Below are positions 34,489-46,137 of a stretch of DNA of 64,000 nucleotides, in pieces. The stretch covers positions 9,368,452 to 9,432,451 of the forward strand of contig NC_044978.1 of assembly GCF_008728515.1 (NCBI RefSeq). The letters run 5' to 3'. The notes below the pieces were generated by a model that searched no databases, was not told the DNA's origin, and saw nothing but the letters and a program-made list of their open reading frames with translations. Position numbers and translations under genes: made by a program. This stretch comes from Papio anubis (lineage: Eukaryota; Chordata; Mammalia; Primates; Cercopithecidae). Position 1 is the first letter of the stretch, and every line of letters begins with the position of its first letter.

Positions 34489-35872
34489 GAACTGTGCTTC
34501 AAAAATGGCATGTGGCAATGTTTGTAAGCTCGTTGGTCCATATATCACACTTTCATTATTCTACAAAGAGTTTGGAAATTTAGGAGAAGATTAAAAGTTA
34601 TACTTATTTTTTAAAACTTGTATCTGAGGACATTATTCAGACTTAACCAAGTAATTCCTAGGTTTTTATTTGGCACAAAAGAAAATACTGTAAATTGAAA
34701 GGAAGTAAAATAATAATTTTGGGCAAGTGTATAGAAATAACCAAACTGATCCACGTGCTAAATAATAAACCTATCGTTAAAGGCAATTTTAGAAAAAAAA
34801 TGAGTGTACTTTTATAAAACCTACAGATAATTCATTATTTGTCAGCTTTCAGCAGTGAAAAGTTTGATTAGAGCTGACCTAAATTCTTGTCCTTGGATGT
34901 CCTGCCTGGGCTCAGTCCTATAAAGGGTTCCTGCTCTGATATTTATGCTTTGCTTACTTGTTCTCAGTGCTTTCATCACTAGGACAATTTTATAGATGGA
35001 CTAAATAAATGGTCCCTATTTTTCATGCCTCCTGTATCCATTCCTTTTGGTTATATTCTCCCACATTAACCCTGGATTGGGTGGGCAAGTAACATTTACA
35101 CTTGAACAAAATAACAAATTATTATTATTGTAAGCCCTAAAGCAATGGCTGCTTACTACAATAGCCCTCGTCAGATTTAGCTTTCTAGCTTTGGAGGGAG
35201 ATGACGTTCTCAGAAAAGCCACTAAGATGTGCCAACTTGGTTTTCTCAATAGACTGTAACTGTATTCCTTCCTAAATTTTGCTTCATTATTCCATCAGAG
35301 TGCATACTAAATATTAGGATATTATTCTTATTCACATTAGATAATTATCCAAAATTTCTTATTTATTGCCTTAAGAGTTTCATTCTCTGCACTGAGTCCC
35401 TGGTCAGTGTGGTGAACAGCTTCTGGCACAGATGGGAAAACAGAACGCCAAGGGCTCCCTGGGCGAGTCCTGGTGTTTCCGTTTCTTCAGGAATACCAAT
35501 GTGCTCCTCTGTGATTGTACTTGGTTTGGGGTAAGGGGCTATGGCTTTCGATAGAGAATGGGCAGGTAAAAGTGTGTGAGAGATTTTCTTCCTTCACTTT
35601 CTGGAAGTAATGTGTATGAAATGCAGAGCAGTGGAGGGAGAAGACAGGAGTCTGCAAGACCTGGACTCACCTCGAGTGAGCAAAAAAGGCAGCAGATCCA
35701 TGAACAACACAAGCAAGACACAAGAGAAAGCCTCCAAGCAAAGAAGGGTGTGTATCAGAGAGGGACACCAGAGCCATCATGGGTCTCAGGACAGGAAGAC
35801 TCCCGACCTCCTGCAGTCACTGTAAGGGATCTAGAAGGATATTCCTGTGGGACTTCAGGAAGAGATATTGAC
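34489..35872. other. unassigned, less AT-rich toward 35.4-35.9 kb
   Basis: No family recognised. 35390-35870 is purine-rich with higher G+C and is open on the plus strand from 35576 into the G run, but the reading resembles no known protein. Confidence 0.35.
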
Positions 35873-35897
35873 GGGGGGGGGGGGGGGGGGGGGGGGG
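35873..35897 (+). repeat. 25-base uninterrupted G run
   Basis: Twenty-five consecutive Gs on the plus strand, between atattgac and ttacagtgac. Mononucleotide G runs this long are very rare in primate genomes. Strong potential for G-quadruplex formation. Confidence 0.95.
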
Positions 35898-37564
35898 TTA
35901 CAGTGACGATTTCCCTGTGTTGCAATGAATCTTTTCTCATGGTTGAGTCTTTCTCTAAAATATTTTGTTGGTGCTTGCTAATATTGAACATTCCATTGTG
36001 CTAATATGCTACAAGGCTAAGCTGAGACATTGGATTTAGTGCTAGGAGTACTTCTACATACCTCCTCTTTCCTTCCTGCCTGCCGGTTCCCACATTCTAG
36101 AGTCATCTCTAACACATCGCAGGGTCCTGTCCCACTCGTGAGCTCTATTAACTTACTCAGATCCCTGAGTCTAGGCAGCTTATTTATACCCATGACAATG
36201 GATTACGCCCAGAAGAACTACGAGAAATGGAATAAAAATTTCAGAAAGTGTTCTACTAAATAGATCACTTACTAGAATGGTGTAACAGATTTATTTGATA
36301 CCTCACAGGAGTTGATTTTGTGGCAGATTAAACTACAGAGTTAATTTGAGTTTAAAGCATGACTTTTCACACAAACCGAGGCAAGCTGTTAGAACTAAGC
36401 GGTGGTCCCACTGGTCTAAATATTAATAAATCAAATAGCCTACATAACTCTACAAATATTGCCATGTGTTTTAGAAACATAATCGATCATGCACGAAGAC
36501 TATACAATGAAGAATATAAGCAGAAAAATGGAACAGATTGAAGACATGTGCATAAAATACTTTTGATGAAAATTATGACACAAACCTTAATTAATGTCTA
36601 GAACTAATGCATCTACTTGGCTAAATTATTATAAAAGGAAATTTTAAGAGAGAAAATGACTGATGTTTGGATAGAAAGATATGGTGACTCAGAATTCTAA
36701 CTGGATAGAATGCTGTAGCATAAATAATATATGCGTCTTTTCAAAATTTTTGCTTAATAACTTGATACCACAATTAAAAGTCAGTGGAATTGAATAAAAC
36801 ATGTTTTTGTATATGAATCATACTCCTTTCACCATACTATGCAGGTTTAAAATAATTCAATATCCTACATTCAACAATTGCTAATAAACACCCAATTATT
36901 TCTCAATTTAGCTAAAGAGTGAGGCAATTACATGAGTCCATAATCTCATATAATTTTGAAATAACAGAATTGCCCATTTAATTGATAATTGCTTTTATTC
37001 ACTCACTTTTACATAGTACATATTTTGCAAAAACCTACAATTGCACTTTTATTGCAATAGCACAATAGGGTTCTAATATTCTTCCAAAATTAAGTTGTAA
37101 AATATTACAGAGGCCAAAAAAACCCTTACATTTTTAAGTGTGATATTACATGTGGTACACATTTTCCTGCTTGTTATATTGTTCAGATAGAATCATTACA
37201 ATTACCATCAGGACACGTGCTTTATAGGGGGAAACACCACACTAAGGATGCTGCTTATTGGCCATAATCCAGCATCAGTTTCATTCCTTGGAAGAACTGT
37301 CTTGCAGATTCATATTGCACTACTTACAACAAGTTCTATTCTGAGAGGGTTTCTCTAGCTCATGTGATTAAGAGACTTTTCACTCAAGCATGTGGATTCA
37401 TCGTGATTTCTATTTTCTCAAACTGTCTTACACAGTTTCCTTATTTCTGGATTTCAAATAAAGTACATTTCTACAAAAAATATGTGTTCTAAGAAGACAG
37501 GTATAGGTAATCATCTAGGGACAATTATATATTTATATTTGTGGTTGTAATTTATAACATTAGC
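35898..37564. other. unassigned sequence
   Basis: No repeat or gene recognised. An open plus-strand stretch at 36030-36263 has no recognisable product. From 36.5 kb on it is AT-rich. Confidence 0.35.
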
Positions 37565-37788
37565 CAATATTTTGAGTGTTTGTTGCGTCAAAGTAAGTGC
37601 TTTACATGAATTAATTGATTTGATCATCAGAACCATCCTATGTAGATGGTCTACTATCCTCATTTTTACAGGTGAGAAAATCAAGATACAGAAATATTAG
37701 TTAACTTGCTTAAAGTTATTCAGTTAGAAATGGTAGAGCCAGTATTTGAATTCAGGTGACCTGACTTCATCTAGCCGTTATAGCAAAA
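37565..37788 (-). mobile_element. MIR
   Basis: Inverted MIR in full order: aagtgctttacatgaattaa, catcagaaccatcctatgta gatgg, cattttt acaggtgagaaaatcaag, ttaacttgcttaaagttatt cagttagaaatggtagagc, and gtatttgaattcaggt. Confidence 0.85.
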
Positions 37789-37796
37789 TGGGAAAT

Positions 37797-37950
37797 GTGC
37801 TGAAGTTGGACTCTCTCTGTTGAGGTTCTACACCAGGCAAATGGCAATAATCACTGAAGGTCCTTGGGAAAAGCATGTAACACTTATGAGCCTCATTTTC
37901 CATTCCTGCACAATGAGGAAGCTGGGCTACATGTTTTTGTTAGTACTAGA
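37797..37950 (+). mobile_element. MIR fragment, opposite to its neighbour
   Basis: Words ggtccttgggaaaagcatgt aacacttatgagcctcattt tccattcctgcacaatgagg match the MIR core in plus orientation. It lies just after the inverted MIR at 37565-37788, forming a diverged inverted pair. Confidence 0.65.
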
Positions 37951-38584
37951 ATTCCCTTATTTGCTCTCTGCAAATAAGAGATCATTTGCACGATTTTGAA
38001 AAATGTCTGCTTGAATTTCATTTTCTTTGTTTCAAAAAAAGTCCTATTCTTGACCTAAAGCTCATGCTTTGTATTCACACTTTTAGGAAAGATGGATAAC
38101 ATTTTTAATCTAAGAAATTTATTTCTAATATTTTACCCTGAAAAATGCGGAGATATAAAATATGCCTGCCTCTTGACTCTGTGGCCCATGTGGTTATGAC
38201 CCATGGGCTTCTGATGCAGTCCCTGAATGTTAGCGAGTGCTGACACAGGCCTCATCTTTGGTCAATACAAATCAGTATTTCCTGCCTATATTGAAACCAT
38301 CAGCACAAAAACAGATGAGTATAAACGCAAAAAACAAGCTTTTCACTTTTGCCCCTGTCTCTTACAATATGTCCACAGTTGAAATAGGTTGCAGCCACCT
38401 AACATAGTTCCAGGAGGAAGCCTGTACATCTTCATGCAGGGGAAAAAGGAAACTCAGTCATTCGAAGTTTGAGAATTCTTAGAGTCACAGAGGTACAATG
38501 GACATTGGGGTTGAGACAAAAGAGAGGAAGAACAAAATCAGAGTCATAACGGGTTTGGTAAAACAGATAGCTCTTGAACTCAGA
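37951..38584. other. unassigned sequence
   Basis: No repeat or gene recognised. Confidence 0.4.
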
Positions 38585-38598
38585 AATCTGGATTTCCA

Positions 38599-38906
38599 CG
38601 GCTGAGTGCAGTGACTTGCGTCCGAAATCCCAGCACTCTGAGAAGCCGAGGCGGGCAGATCACTTGAGCCCAGGAGTTCCAGACAGCCTGGGCAACATGG
38701 TGAAACCCCATCTAGGCAGAAAAAAAAAAAAGAAAAAAAAAATTAGCTGGGCATGGTGGTGCATGCCTCTAGTTCACTAGTTGAGAGGCTGAGGTGGGAG
38801 AATTGCTTGAGCCCAGGAGGTGGAGGTGCAGTGAGCCGAGATCGTACCACTGCCCTCCAGCCTCAGCGACAGAGCAATATTCTATCTCAGAAAACCTCAA
38901 AACAAC
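38599..38906 (+). mobile_element. AluJ/S-like
   Basis: Diverged Alu starting cggctgagtgcagtgacttg, with cacttgagcccaggagttcc and acagcctgggcaacatggtg. The mid linker is expanded to aaaaaaaaaaaagaaaaaaa. A perfect 14-bp duplication, aatctggatttcca, flanks it at 38585-38598 and 38907-38920. Confidence 0.93.
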
Positions 38907-38920
38907 AATCTGGATTTCCA

Positions 38921-41900
38921 GACAAGAATGCTGAGCACTGACTCCATGGATGTGTGTCTATATATACATGAGGTAATGTGAGAATTCCTTTCCATACTAT
39001 CATTTAGTCATATCTTCACGACCAAACTCATCATGTTTTTGTTCAGCTACCTAACATCATTGAATCAGATTATGTAAATCTTGAGTGAAGGCTTTGCCAG
39101 TTAATTTGGTACACCTTTAATTATATCAGTGTCTTTAGCTTTTCTTAGGAATTTCTTTGCTCAATTTTGTTTGCTTCACTGGCTCCCCGGGCACGGGGCC
39201 CAGACTGGTTTAATTCATGTTTATGGCTAAGTCCGGAGTCCCTGAAGCTGCATTTCCAGTCAACATGCTATGAATTGTCATCATTATAATCTGCAAACAG
39301 ATGTGAAATATTCGTACCTAGGTCTTAGGTTTGGTCACTGTAATCCACATCTGATTAATATTCTGTTTTAGGGACATTAAAACCTGTAATTATTTTCAGT
39401 AAAAATGCCAAATAGAAATGTCTACTTCTTATTCAACCTTGACAACATCCTCTGAGAATTTTCCTTGATAAGATGAAAGGAGATTTTATTATTTTTGGTA
39501 CTGTTTAGCTAATAGAGTCCTAGAAAGTTGCATTTGAATATGAACTATTTTTTGCACCAAACAGTATTAAAATTTTACCCAATGATTGGGTAGCAACATT
39601 ATAGAGGTGAAATGAAAAATGATAATAAACTACTTGATTTATAGCTATTACTAAATAAAAAATACCACTTAAAAGTTTGCAAAAGTACCTCTACTAAATA
39701 AATTAGCTGCTGATGTCATATAGAGAAATACAGATATAATCACCTATTTATTTTGTCATTAAGTTTATAAAAATCTACATTTGAATTTTTTTTTTTTTTT
39801 TTTAAAGAAAGTAGTGTCATTCATTGTCACTTTACTTCTGAGTGGAAACCTTGTTTTCTTGGAAGTTTTCAAACAGTTGTTAAATCTTCATTAGAAGAAG
39901 CCTTTTTACCTCCAAGAATTATACCACAAATATTTATGGAACTCCGGGATCTTTCATTGAATATCACAATACGCATAAGATAAGCTACATTAGCAATGAA
40001 ATACTCTGAGAAGATTAAAGCGAGATTTAAAATGTCTAATATTAAAAGAAATCTGTGACACAGAAAGTATTAACACATTTCTATGTTCATATTAAAAGAG
40101 TTGATCTACGAATTAGCATAACTTGTTATATGCTACAAGGTTAAGGAACAATCAAGTCAGTGTCCAAAGAAAAGGGAAAAGAAAGAGGAGGAAAATTCAA
40201 ATGTACAAATAAAATAATATTTAATTTTATCTGAAAATTCCATCTTCTTAGCAAACTTTGTTCGAGGCCAGATAGAATAAATAATAAAGATAAAATTAAT
40301 TGTTTTAAGCTGTGCTCCAACATTTCAACTCAATTTGTTATTCTCTGGAGAATCTAAGAAGTAATAAGTTATTCAAATGAGCAGCCCCAGACCTCTCCCT
40401 GTTTATCATGTTGATCAATTGTTTCCTTGAATTTATAATTAATTATAAGCTTGATAGTGGGTAATATTTGATTTGTGTGAGACTGCTTTGACAGTCTAGT
40501 CCTTTGGTTTAGCTCACACATTTATGCCTGAGTAGAGTCAAAAAACTATACTGTGATTTCTTTTCGGAAGCTACTTTCAGTAGCACTTGTCAGGAGAATA
40601 TCTGAGAAAAACCATTAGAAAGTTTTAGAAAATGTAACTTGCCATTCATGCCAGGTGACTTCAGGTGTTTACAAAGAATGTACTTAAAAATGATTTGAAA
40701 GGATAAATCCAGCTGATTCTTGGATTACTTCTTCAGTCTCTAACTCAAAATGTTAACAAAGAAAGAGCAGATATGGACATAGATTTGATTAGTCTGCACT
40801 TGGCGAATGAGGAGGAAGGATGAGAATATCCCAAATGCCAGTCAAATTAGAGTCAGACCCAGCTTACCATGCAGTATATTTAGAGTACTCCAATCATTTC
40901 TCATGCCCATAGTAATACTCTTTTTAATCAAAGTAAGACTTCTATGTTTTCAAGCCAATTCTTGAGAAAAGAACACATGCATTCAGATTGCCATTGTACA
41001 TAACATTTGGATTTCAGTTATAAAAGCCTCTCATTGTGAATCATCATAGACTTTTGATGAATATCCCATTAGGATAACGATTCAGTCAGCTGCAATATTG
41101 TTTATAATTTTAAAGCCTTTTAGGCTGTGATGAAAGGGAAGTAATTTTGTTTCGTTTAAAAGAGGATAGTTCTGAAACAACTGAAGGATATTCAAGAAAG
41201 AGACAGTCCTATTTTTCTTTTCCATGTATATTTTATTATACAAATTAGGTTTTATTAGTCTATTTTACCAAATGGTTTTCTTTAAAACAACTTACATTAA
41301 TGTAAAAGATCCCCGTGCCTCCTGTTCTTACTTAGTATATTTATTTTCATTCACTGCCTTGACTTGTTCTGCAATGCCACAAGAGGCAATGAGCTAATGC
41401 CAACAATGTTCCATTGCCCTGTAACCATGAGGAGTCAGCAATGTCTTCTAAACACCTCACTCTTTCCAGCTGAATGATAGTTTGACAGTTATTAAAAATT
41501 TCCTAAATCTTCTAAGCTGATTAATGTTGATGAAATTTGTCCAAAATTTAGTAAACTTGATTTCCTTTGAAACCAGCAATACTCTTGTTTGCTTCATACC
41601 AATAGATATATAACAGAGAACACAATTTTGAGAGAACTAGAGAGTACATGCTGTTTACTGAAAGACAGTTGATGTATGAGATGAAGTAGGTCTTAAAATA
41701 TGAAAATTTAAAACCTTACTAATCTTCTGGTCACAGAAAGAAGCTGCAGAAGTTCCAGAAAAAAGAGCTGATGTTTCTCCTCAAAAATCAATATTGAATC
41801 CATTAAATATTCAGCGAAGTACTCTATTTAAACACTGAAATGTTGTCTAATCAAATTTACAAGTGACCGAAACCTGAATGATTTGAGAAAAGGAATTAGA

Positions 41901-42189
41901 GATCATCCAATAATATGTAAAGAACCTGAATATGATTTTTGTAGTTAAAATATTCTTTTCTAAAAGAGACCTAAAAGCTTCACTAAATGATCAGATCACC
42001 AACAGTATGGAAAAGCTTCAAAATGTCTATTCCTTTTGCTCATTGTAGATAGATTAATCGGGACATTCACAGCTACATCGCATCTATCCACACACCTTGT
42101 GGAATCTAGACTAAGTCGCATTGTAGGGAAGGCTGTAGCACCTGGATTCCTGTTCAGAATGGAAGGACTTAATCGCCCAGCTATTGGGC
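38921..42189. other. long stretch without recognised repeats
   Basis: About 3.3 kb without an identifiable interspersed repeat, apart from a T18 run at 39786-39803. It is AT-rich, complex, non-coding sequence. 41300-41560 is a candidate for conservation testing. 42036-42239 is open but has no recognisable product. Confidence 0.4.
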
Positions 42190-42196
42190 ATGATGC

Positions 42197-42495
42197 CCTT
42201 GTTTTTGTTGTTTTGTTTGTTTCTTTGTTTTTGAGATAAGCTCTTTCTCTGTCGGTCATGCTGGAGTGTGGTGTCATTACCACAGCTCACTGCAGCCTCA
42301 ACCTCCTGGGCAGCCTCTTGAGGAGCTAGGACTACAGGTGTGTGCCATCATGCCCAGCTAATTTTTTCATTTTTACAGAGATGGAGGTCTCACTGTGCTG
42401 CCCAGGCTGGTCTCAAACTCCTAGGCTCAAGTGATCCCCCCGCCTCGACCTCCCAATTGCTGGAATTACAGGCATGAGCCACCACACCTGGCCAG
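42197..42495 (-). mobile_element. AluJ, inverted
   Basis: Inverted Alu with a (tttgtt)n-like tail, ctcactgcagcctcaacctc ctgg, then a shortened middle, gctcaagtgatccccccgcc, and attacaggcatgagccacca. A 7-bp duplication, atgatgc, at 42190-42196 and 42497-42503 is probable. Confidence 0.9.
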
Positions 42496-42503
42496 TATGA
42501 TGC

Positions 42504-43559
42504 ATTTCACCCATCAGCCTTCTCATAAAATTGCTCTCAGGTGAAGAGAGCTGCCACAGTCCAGGACACATCTCTGTTCCAGGGACAACTACATCTAATG
42601 AGTGGCGAGTGAGGAAGTATAGAGGCCCAACCCCTCATGACCCCAATTTAAGACAACTTTGAAGGGCCTTGAGATCAGGGGAGGCTTTGCTTTAACTGCA
42701 TCACTGCCTAATTTATTTCTCTGTCCAGTCCTGCTTCCTTGCCTTCCCCCACGAGGGAAGGAATAGATGAAACTTCTTACCCACTGATCTCTGGCTCAGG
42801 GTTTGCTTTCTAGGGAACTTGGCCAGCCACACATGTTCACGCTCACATAACACTGCAGGTCTCTAAAATCCTGATAGTGTGCTTTCTTCATACATCAAAT
42901 AATTGTAGAGGGACCTAAACGCGGATGCACAAGTGTGACTGTGTGTCTTTGCCACATTTTCCAAGACAACTTTTTAAAGACGTTTGCAAAACTAGAAGCA
43001 AGGAGGTGTAAAATCTGAACTATTTCCAGGTGGCTAGCAATTAAGAATACCATGATGACTATCTTGGTGTGATGCCAAATTTTATTAACTCTAAAACATA
43101 ATAGAAAACTTCATGCAGTTGTGAGGATAAGTTGAGAGATGCAATTACTTTTGGTAAAGCAGTGACTGGGTAAAAGCCATAATTTCTCAATCCTCTAATG
43201 AAACTATTCCCCCAGAAATCATAATGAATACACCACTCTCATTATCTGGGTACATAAAACTATTAAGTACATTAGGAGTTATTATGTAATCAAAACTGGG
43301 TACAGAATAACCTCAATAAGTGATGACTACTTTAGAAATTCTGGCATATCAAACTTCTCAGAAAGATATAACAATATCATAAAGCAAGAGACTCTTGAAA
43401 AGCGCTACTAGCTAGAGGGGTCGTGGTCAGTAGTGAGAGGCCCCAGGGGAACTGATCCTAATGATGACTGCTATTGAAAAAACACTTAAAATGAGATACT
43501 CACCTTGCAGTTACTCACTTGCTAAAGTAGATTTATGAAGAATTTCTGAAAATATTTTA
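42504..43559. other. unassigned; possible ancient repeat 42530-42840
   Basis: 42530-42840 (ccttgagatcaggggaggct; ctctggctcagggtttgctt tctagggaacttggcca) resembles an old interspersed family that I cannot name. The segment at 62400-62640 may belong to the same one. The rest is unassigned. Confidence 0.3.
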
Positions 43560-43675
43560 TTCATGTATTCATTCATTTCTTAGCACATGGTGGTACTATT
43601 ATTACAGTGTTGTAGAGGACATAAACTAAATATAGGACAGGCTTAGTCCTCAAAGAGAATTATTTGCATAAGGAG
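43560..43675 (-). mobile_element. possible L2 3' end fragment
   Basis: tcatgtattcattcatttct, tacagtgttgtagaggacat and ggcttagtcctcaaagagaa follow the order of an inverted L2 3' end, with large decay. Confidence 0.45.
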
Positions 43676-43699
43676 AAATATGGTAATCATAATAACATC

Positions 43700-43860
43700 C
43701 CCAGTAACCACTATAGTCACCATTTACTAAATGCCACTAGTTGCCAGGCATTGGCTATGTGATTTATGTACATTGCTTTTCATTCGCATGAGTCATAAGA
43801 AGCAGATGCTATTCATCCCCTTAGGAAATGATAAACTGCAGGAATGAAAGTAGGTATTTT
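43700..43860 (-). mobile_element. MIR
   Basis: Inverted MIR 3' and core: ccatttactaaatgccacta gttgccaggcattggctatg, gctattcatccccttaggaa atgataaactgcaggaatg. Confidence 0.65.
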
Positions 43861-44173
43861 TTTTTTTTGCCTCATGTTTCCCAGATAATTGTTAGCTACT
43901 TTGGGATTTGAAGTTAAGTACACACAATCGCAAATTCTAATTCTTTCTTTTTGCTACCTTTACAAAATGAAACATAAAATATTTAAATAACAATACAAAT
44001 ACATTCACAGGTAAACACCACAATGACTAAATGAATGATAAAGAGATAATAAGCACTCAAGGAGTTAAGACAGAAATCAGAGAAATGTTGAGAAAAGTTT
44101 AATTTCTCCCTCCCTTCCCACACTACCCAGCTTTTTCTTAGGGAGGACTTAAATTCTTCTTTGAGAGGAAACT
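43861..44173. other. unassigned AT-rich sequence
   Basis: No repeat or gene recognised. Confidence 0.4.
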
Positions 44174-44608
44174 TTTATATATATATAATTATATATGTGT
44201 AAAAGAATATATGTAATATATACTATGTGTATATTTTATAGCTATTTTATTTATATATTATATATTTTATTTGTGTATCTATTATATATAATACTTGTAC
44301 ATATATAATATATACAATATATTATGTATATGTATGTTTATATGTATGCATATATGTATGTACATATAAATACATATATGCATATGCATGTCTGTATATA
44401 CATATGTATGCATATGTAAAATGAATATACATATGTGTATGTGTATATGTCTATATTATATACATATATGTATGTATATATGTGTATATCTATGTATACG
44501 TATATACATACATGTATGTATATATGTGTATATGTATGTATACGTATATACATATATACACATATATTTTACATATGTATACATATATGTGTGTATGTGT
44601 GTGTATAA
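44174..44608. repeat. (TATATG/TACATA)n tract, 435 bp
   Basis: A long imperfect alternating purine-pyrimidine array with tatgtata, tacgtata and tgtgtgtg motifs. A higher-order 44-bp tandem unit is visible at 44468-44511 and 44512-44555. Frames on both strands are open through it, giving only Ile/Tyr/Cys-rich readings, an artefact of the repeat. Confidence 0.93.
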
Positions 44609-45254
44609 AATTATATTGAGCCCTTTGGTTATGCAAGGTTAAAGCAAAAATGGGATTACTTGCTTTATGACATTAAGAAATTAAAATGTTCTTAAATACA
44701 CAGTAAAAATTGTAAATCGAATGATTCTAAAAAACTGTGTTTGTTCTCAGAAGATGAGTGTATATCTGTGTATATTCTGTTTCCCAGACATTTGCTGCTG
44801 TGAGATCAGGAATATCAGTCTTTGAGTATTGACTGAAAGGTGGGGGACATGTCTTCACCTTATGCTGAGGTAGAAACTTAAAGTTTCCAGATAAGAAATT
44901 TATGTTCCCTGACCTACTGGGTTGTATCCTCATAAAGAATGTTATGCAACATTGAATAATCTATACTCCAGAAAATGCATGATTGTTGAATTGTTGGGTT
45001 CTGATAGGCTGTCCAGTGGGAGAAGGGGGTACTCAAAGCTCAACTTACAAATAGGGAGACATTTGAAGATGTTTTTGGTCCAAACGAGGAAGGTTACCTT
45101 CCCTATTCTCCCATCACACATCCAAATTACATCTAGAGGTAAAGGAGGCTTGAACTCAGGGTGGTAGAACTGGGACAAAACAATTTTTCTCTGAGGAGAG
45201 GATGTTACTTCCTTAGCATGGCAGTAGTCAAAGAAAATGAAGTCAAAAAATCGG
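44609..45254. other. unassigned sequence
   Basis: No repeat recognised. Both strands are open for about 80 codons at 44922-45178 without a recognisable product. Confidence 0.4.
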
Positions 45255-45400
45255 GTTACTACTCAGCAGGCTGAGGTGGGAGAATCCCTGGAGCCCAGGA
45301 GGTTGAGGCTGTAGTGCTCAACCTACACTGTAGTCACTGCTGCACTTCAGCCTGGGTGACAGTGAAACCCTGTTACTAAAAAAGTTACCTAAAAAAAAAG
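45255..45400 (+). mobile_element. Alu right-arm fragment
   Basis: Words actcagcaggctgaggtggg, gcccaggaggttgaggctgt and cttcagcctgggtgacag correspond to the right Alu monomer (AluJ or FRAM-like). It ends in an A-rich stretch at 45390-45413. Confidence 0.8.
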
Positions 45401-45791
45401 AAAGAAAATAGGGTCTTCTTGTAAAGAAATGCAAATGGGTGGACCCTGCTGCAGTCTTATTTTCATACACATTTAAAAACCATTCAATAATTATTTGTTT
45501 AATCATTGCCATATAAATAACAATGTTCTTAATATAGTAACATGGCTTCAGTCATGAGATAATTAATGCTTTGACTATCAAAATGACAATAACAAAAAGC
45601 TAGTTGATTATACTACCACATAAAAGCCCCTAAACAAGTGACATTTCTCAAGTGACTTCCACGAGGTAACCACGTCAGATTCTGCTAAGCTGGAAGAGGA
45701 AGGCAGCAACGTTAACAAGGACCTGTAAGATAATACGAACTTTTATTTTTTTCAGAAAAATCTAAATCAGTTAGACTATAACTTAGTTACA
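45401..45791. other. unassigned AT-rich sequence
   Basis: No repeat or gene recognised. Confidence 0.4.
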
Positions 45792-45793
45792 TA

Positions 45794-46135
45794 CAGTCAT
45801 GTGCTGCATGAGAATGTTTTGGTCAATGACAGACCACATATAAAGACCATGATCCTACAAGATTATAATATCCCACTTTTACTGTCCTTTTTCTATGGTG
45901 AGATATATTTAGACACACTAACCCTTATCATTGTGTTACAACTGCTTACAACATTCAGTCCAGTCACATGCATGCAGGTCTGTAGCCCAGGAGTAGCAGA
46001 CCCTACCATACAGCCTAGGTGTGCAATAGCTGCATCATCGAGGTAAGTACATTGTGATGTTCATACAACCAGGAAATTGCCTAAGGACACGTTTCTCAGA
46101 ATGCACCCCTCCCATCATTAAATTATGCATGACTG
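45794..46135 (+). mobile_element. Tigger-type (Tc1/mariner) MITE, terminus to terminus
   Basis: It begins cagtcatgtgctgcatgaga and ends with the inverted counterpart, ...taaattatgcatgactg. It is flanked by the TA duplication of Tc1/mariner transposons (45792-45793, 46136-46137). The interior (caagattataatatcccact; cagcctaggtgtgcaatagc; acacgtttctcagaatgcac) fits a known non-autonomous Tigger family. No transposase is present. CpGs are mostly decayed to TpG/CpA, so it is old. Confidence 0.85.
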
Positions 46136-46137
46136 TA

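Noticed and set aside
35576..36004. 142-codon plus-strand open frame
   Set aside because: It crosses the G25 run (poly-Gly) and no recognisable family appears. A parallel minus-strand frame becomes poly-Pro. More likely chance in a GC-richer block.
44338..44642. Overlapping open frames on both strands
   Set aside because: They are Ile/Tyr/Cys-rich readings of a (TATG)n array, with no domain. The same holds for 13595-13825, 19802-20056 and 51333-51731.
44922..45178. About 80-codon frames on both strands
   Set aside because: No known product; both strands are open, as expected by chance.
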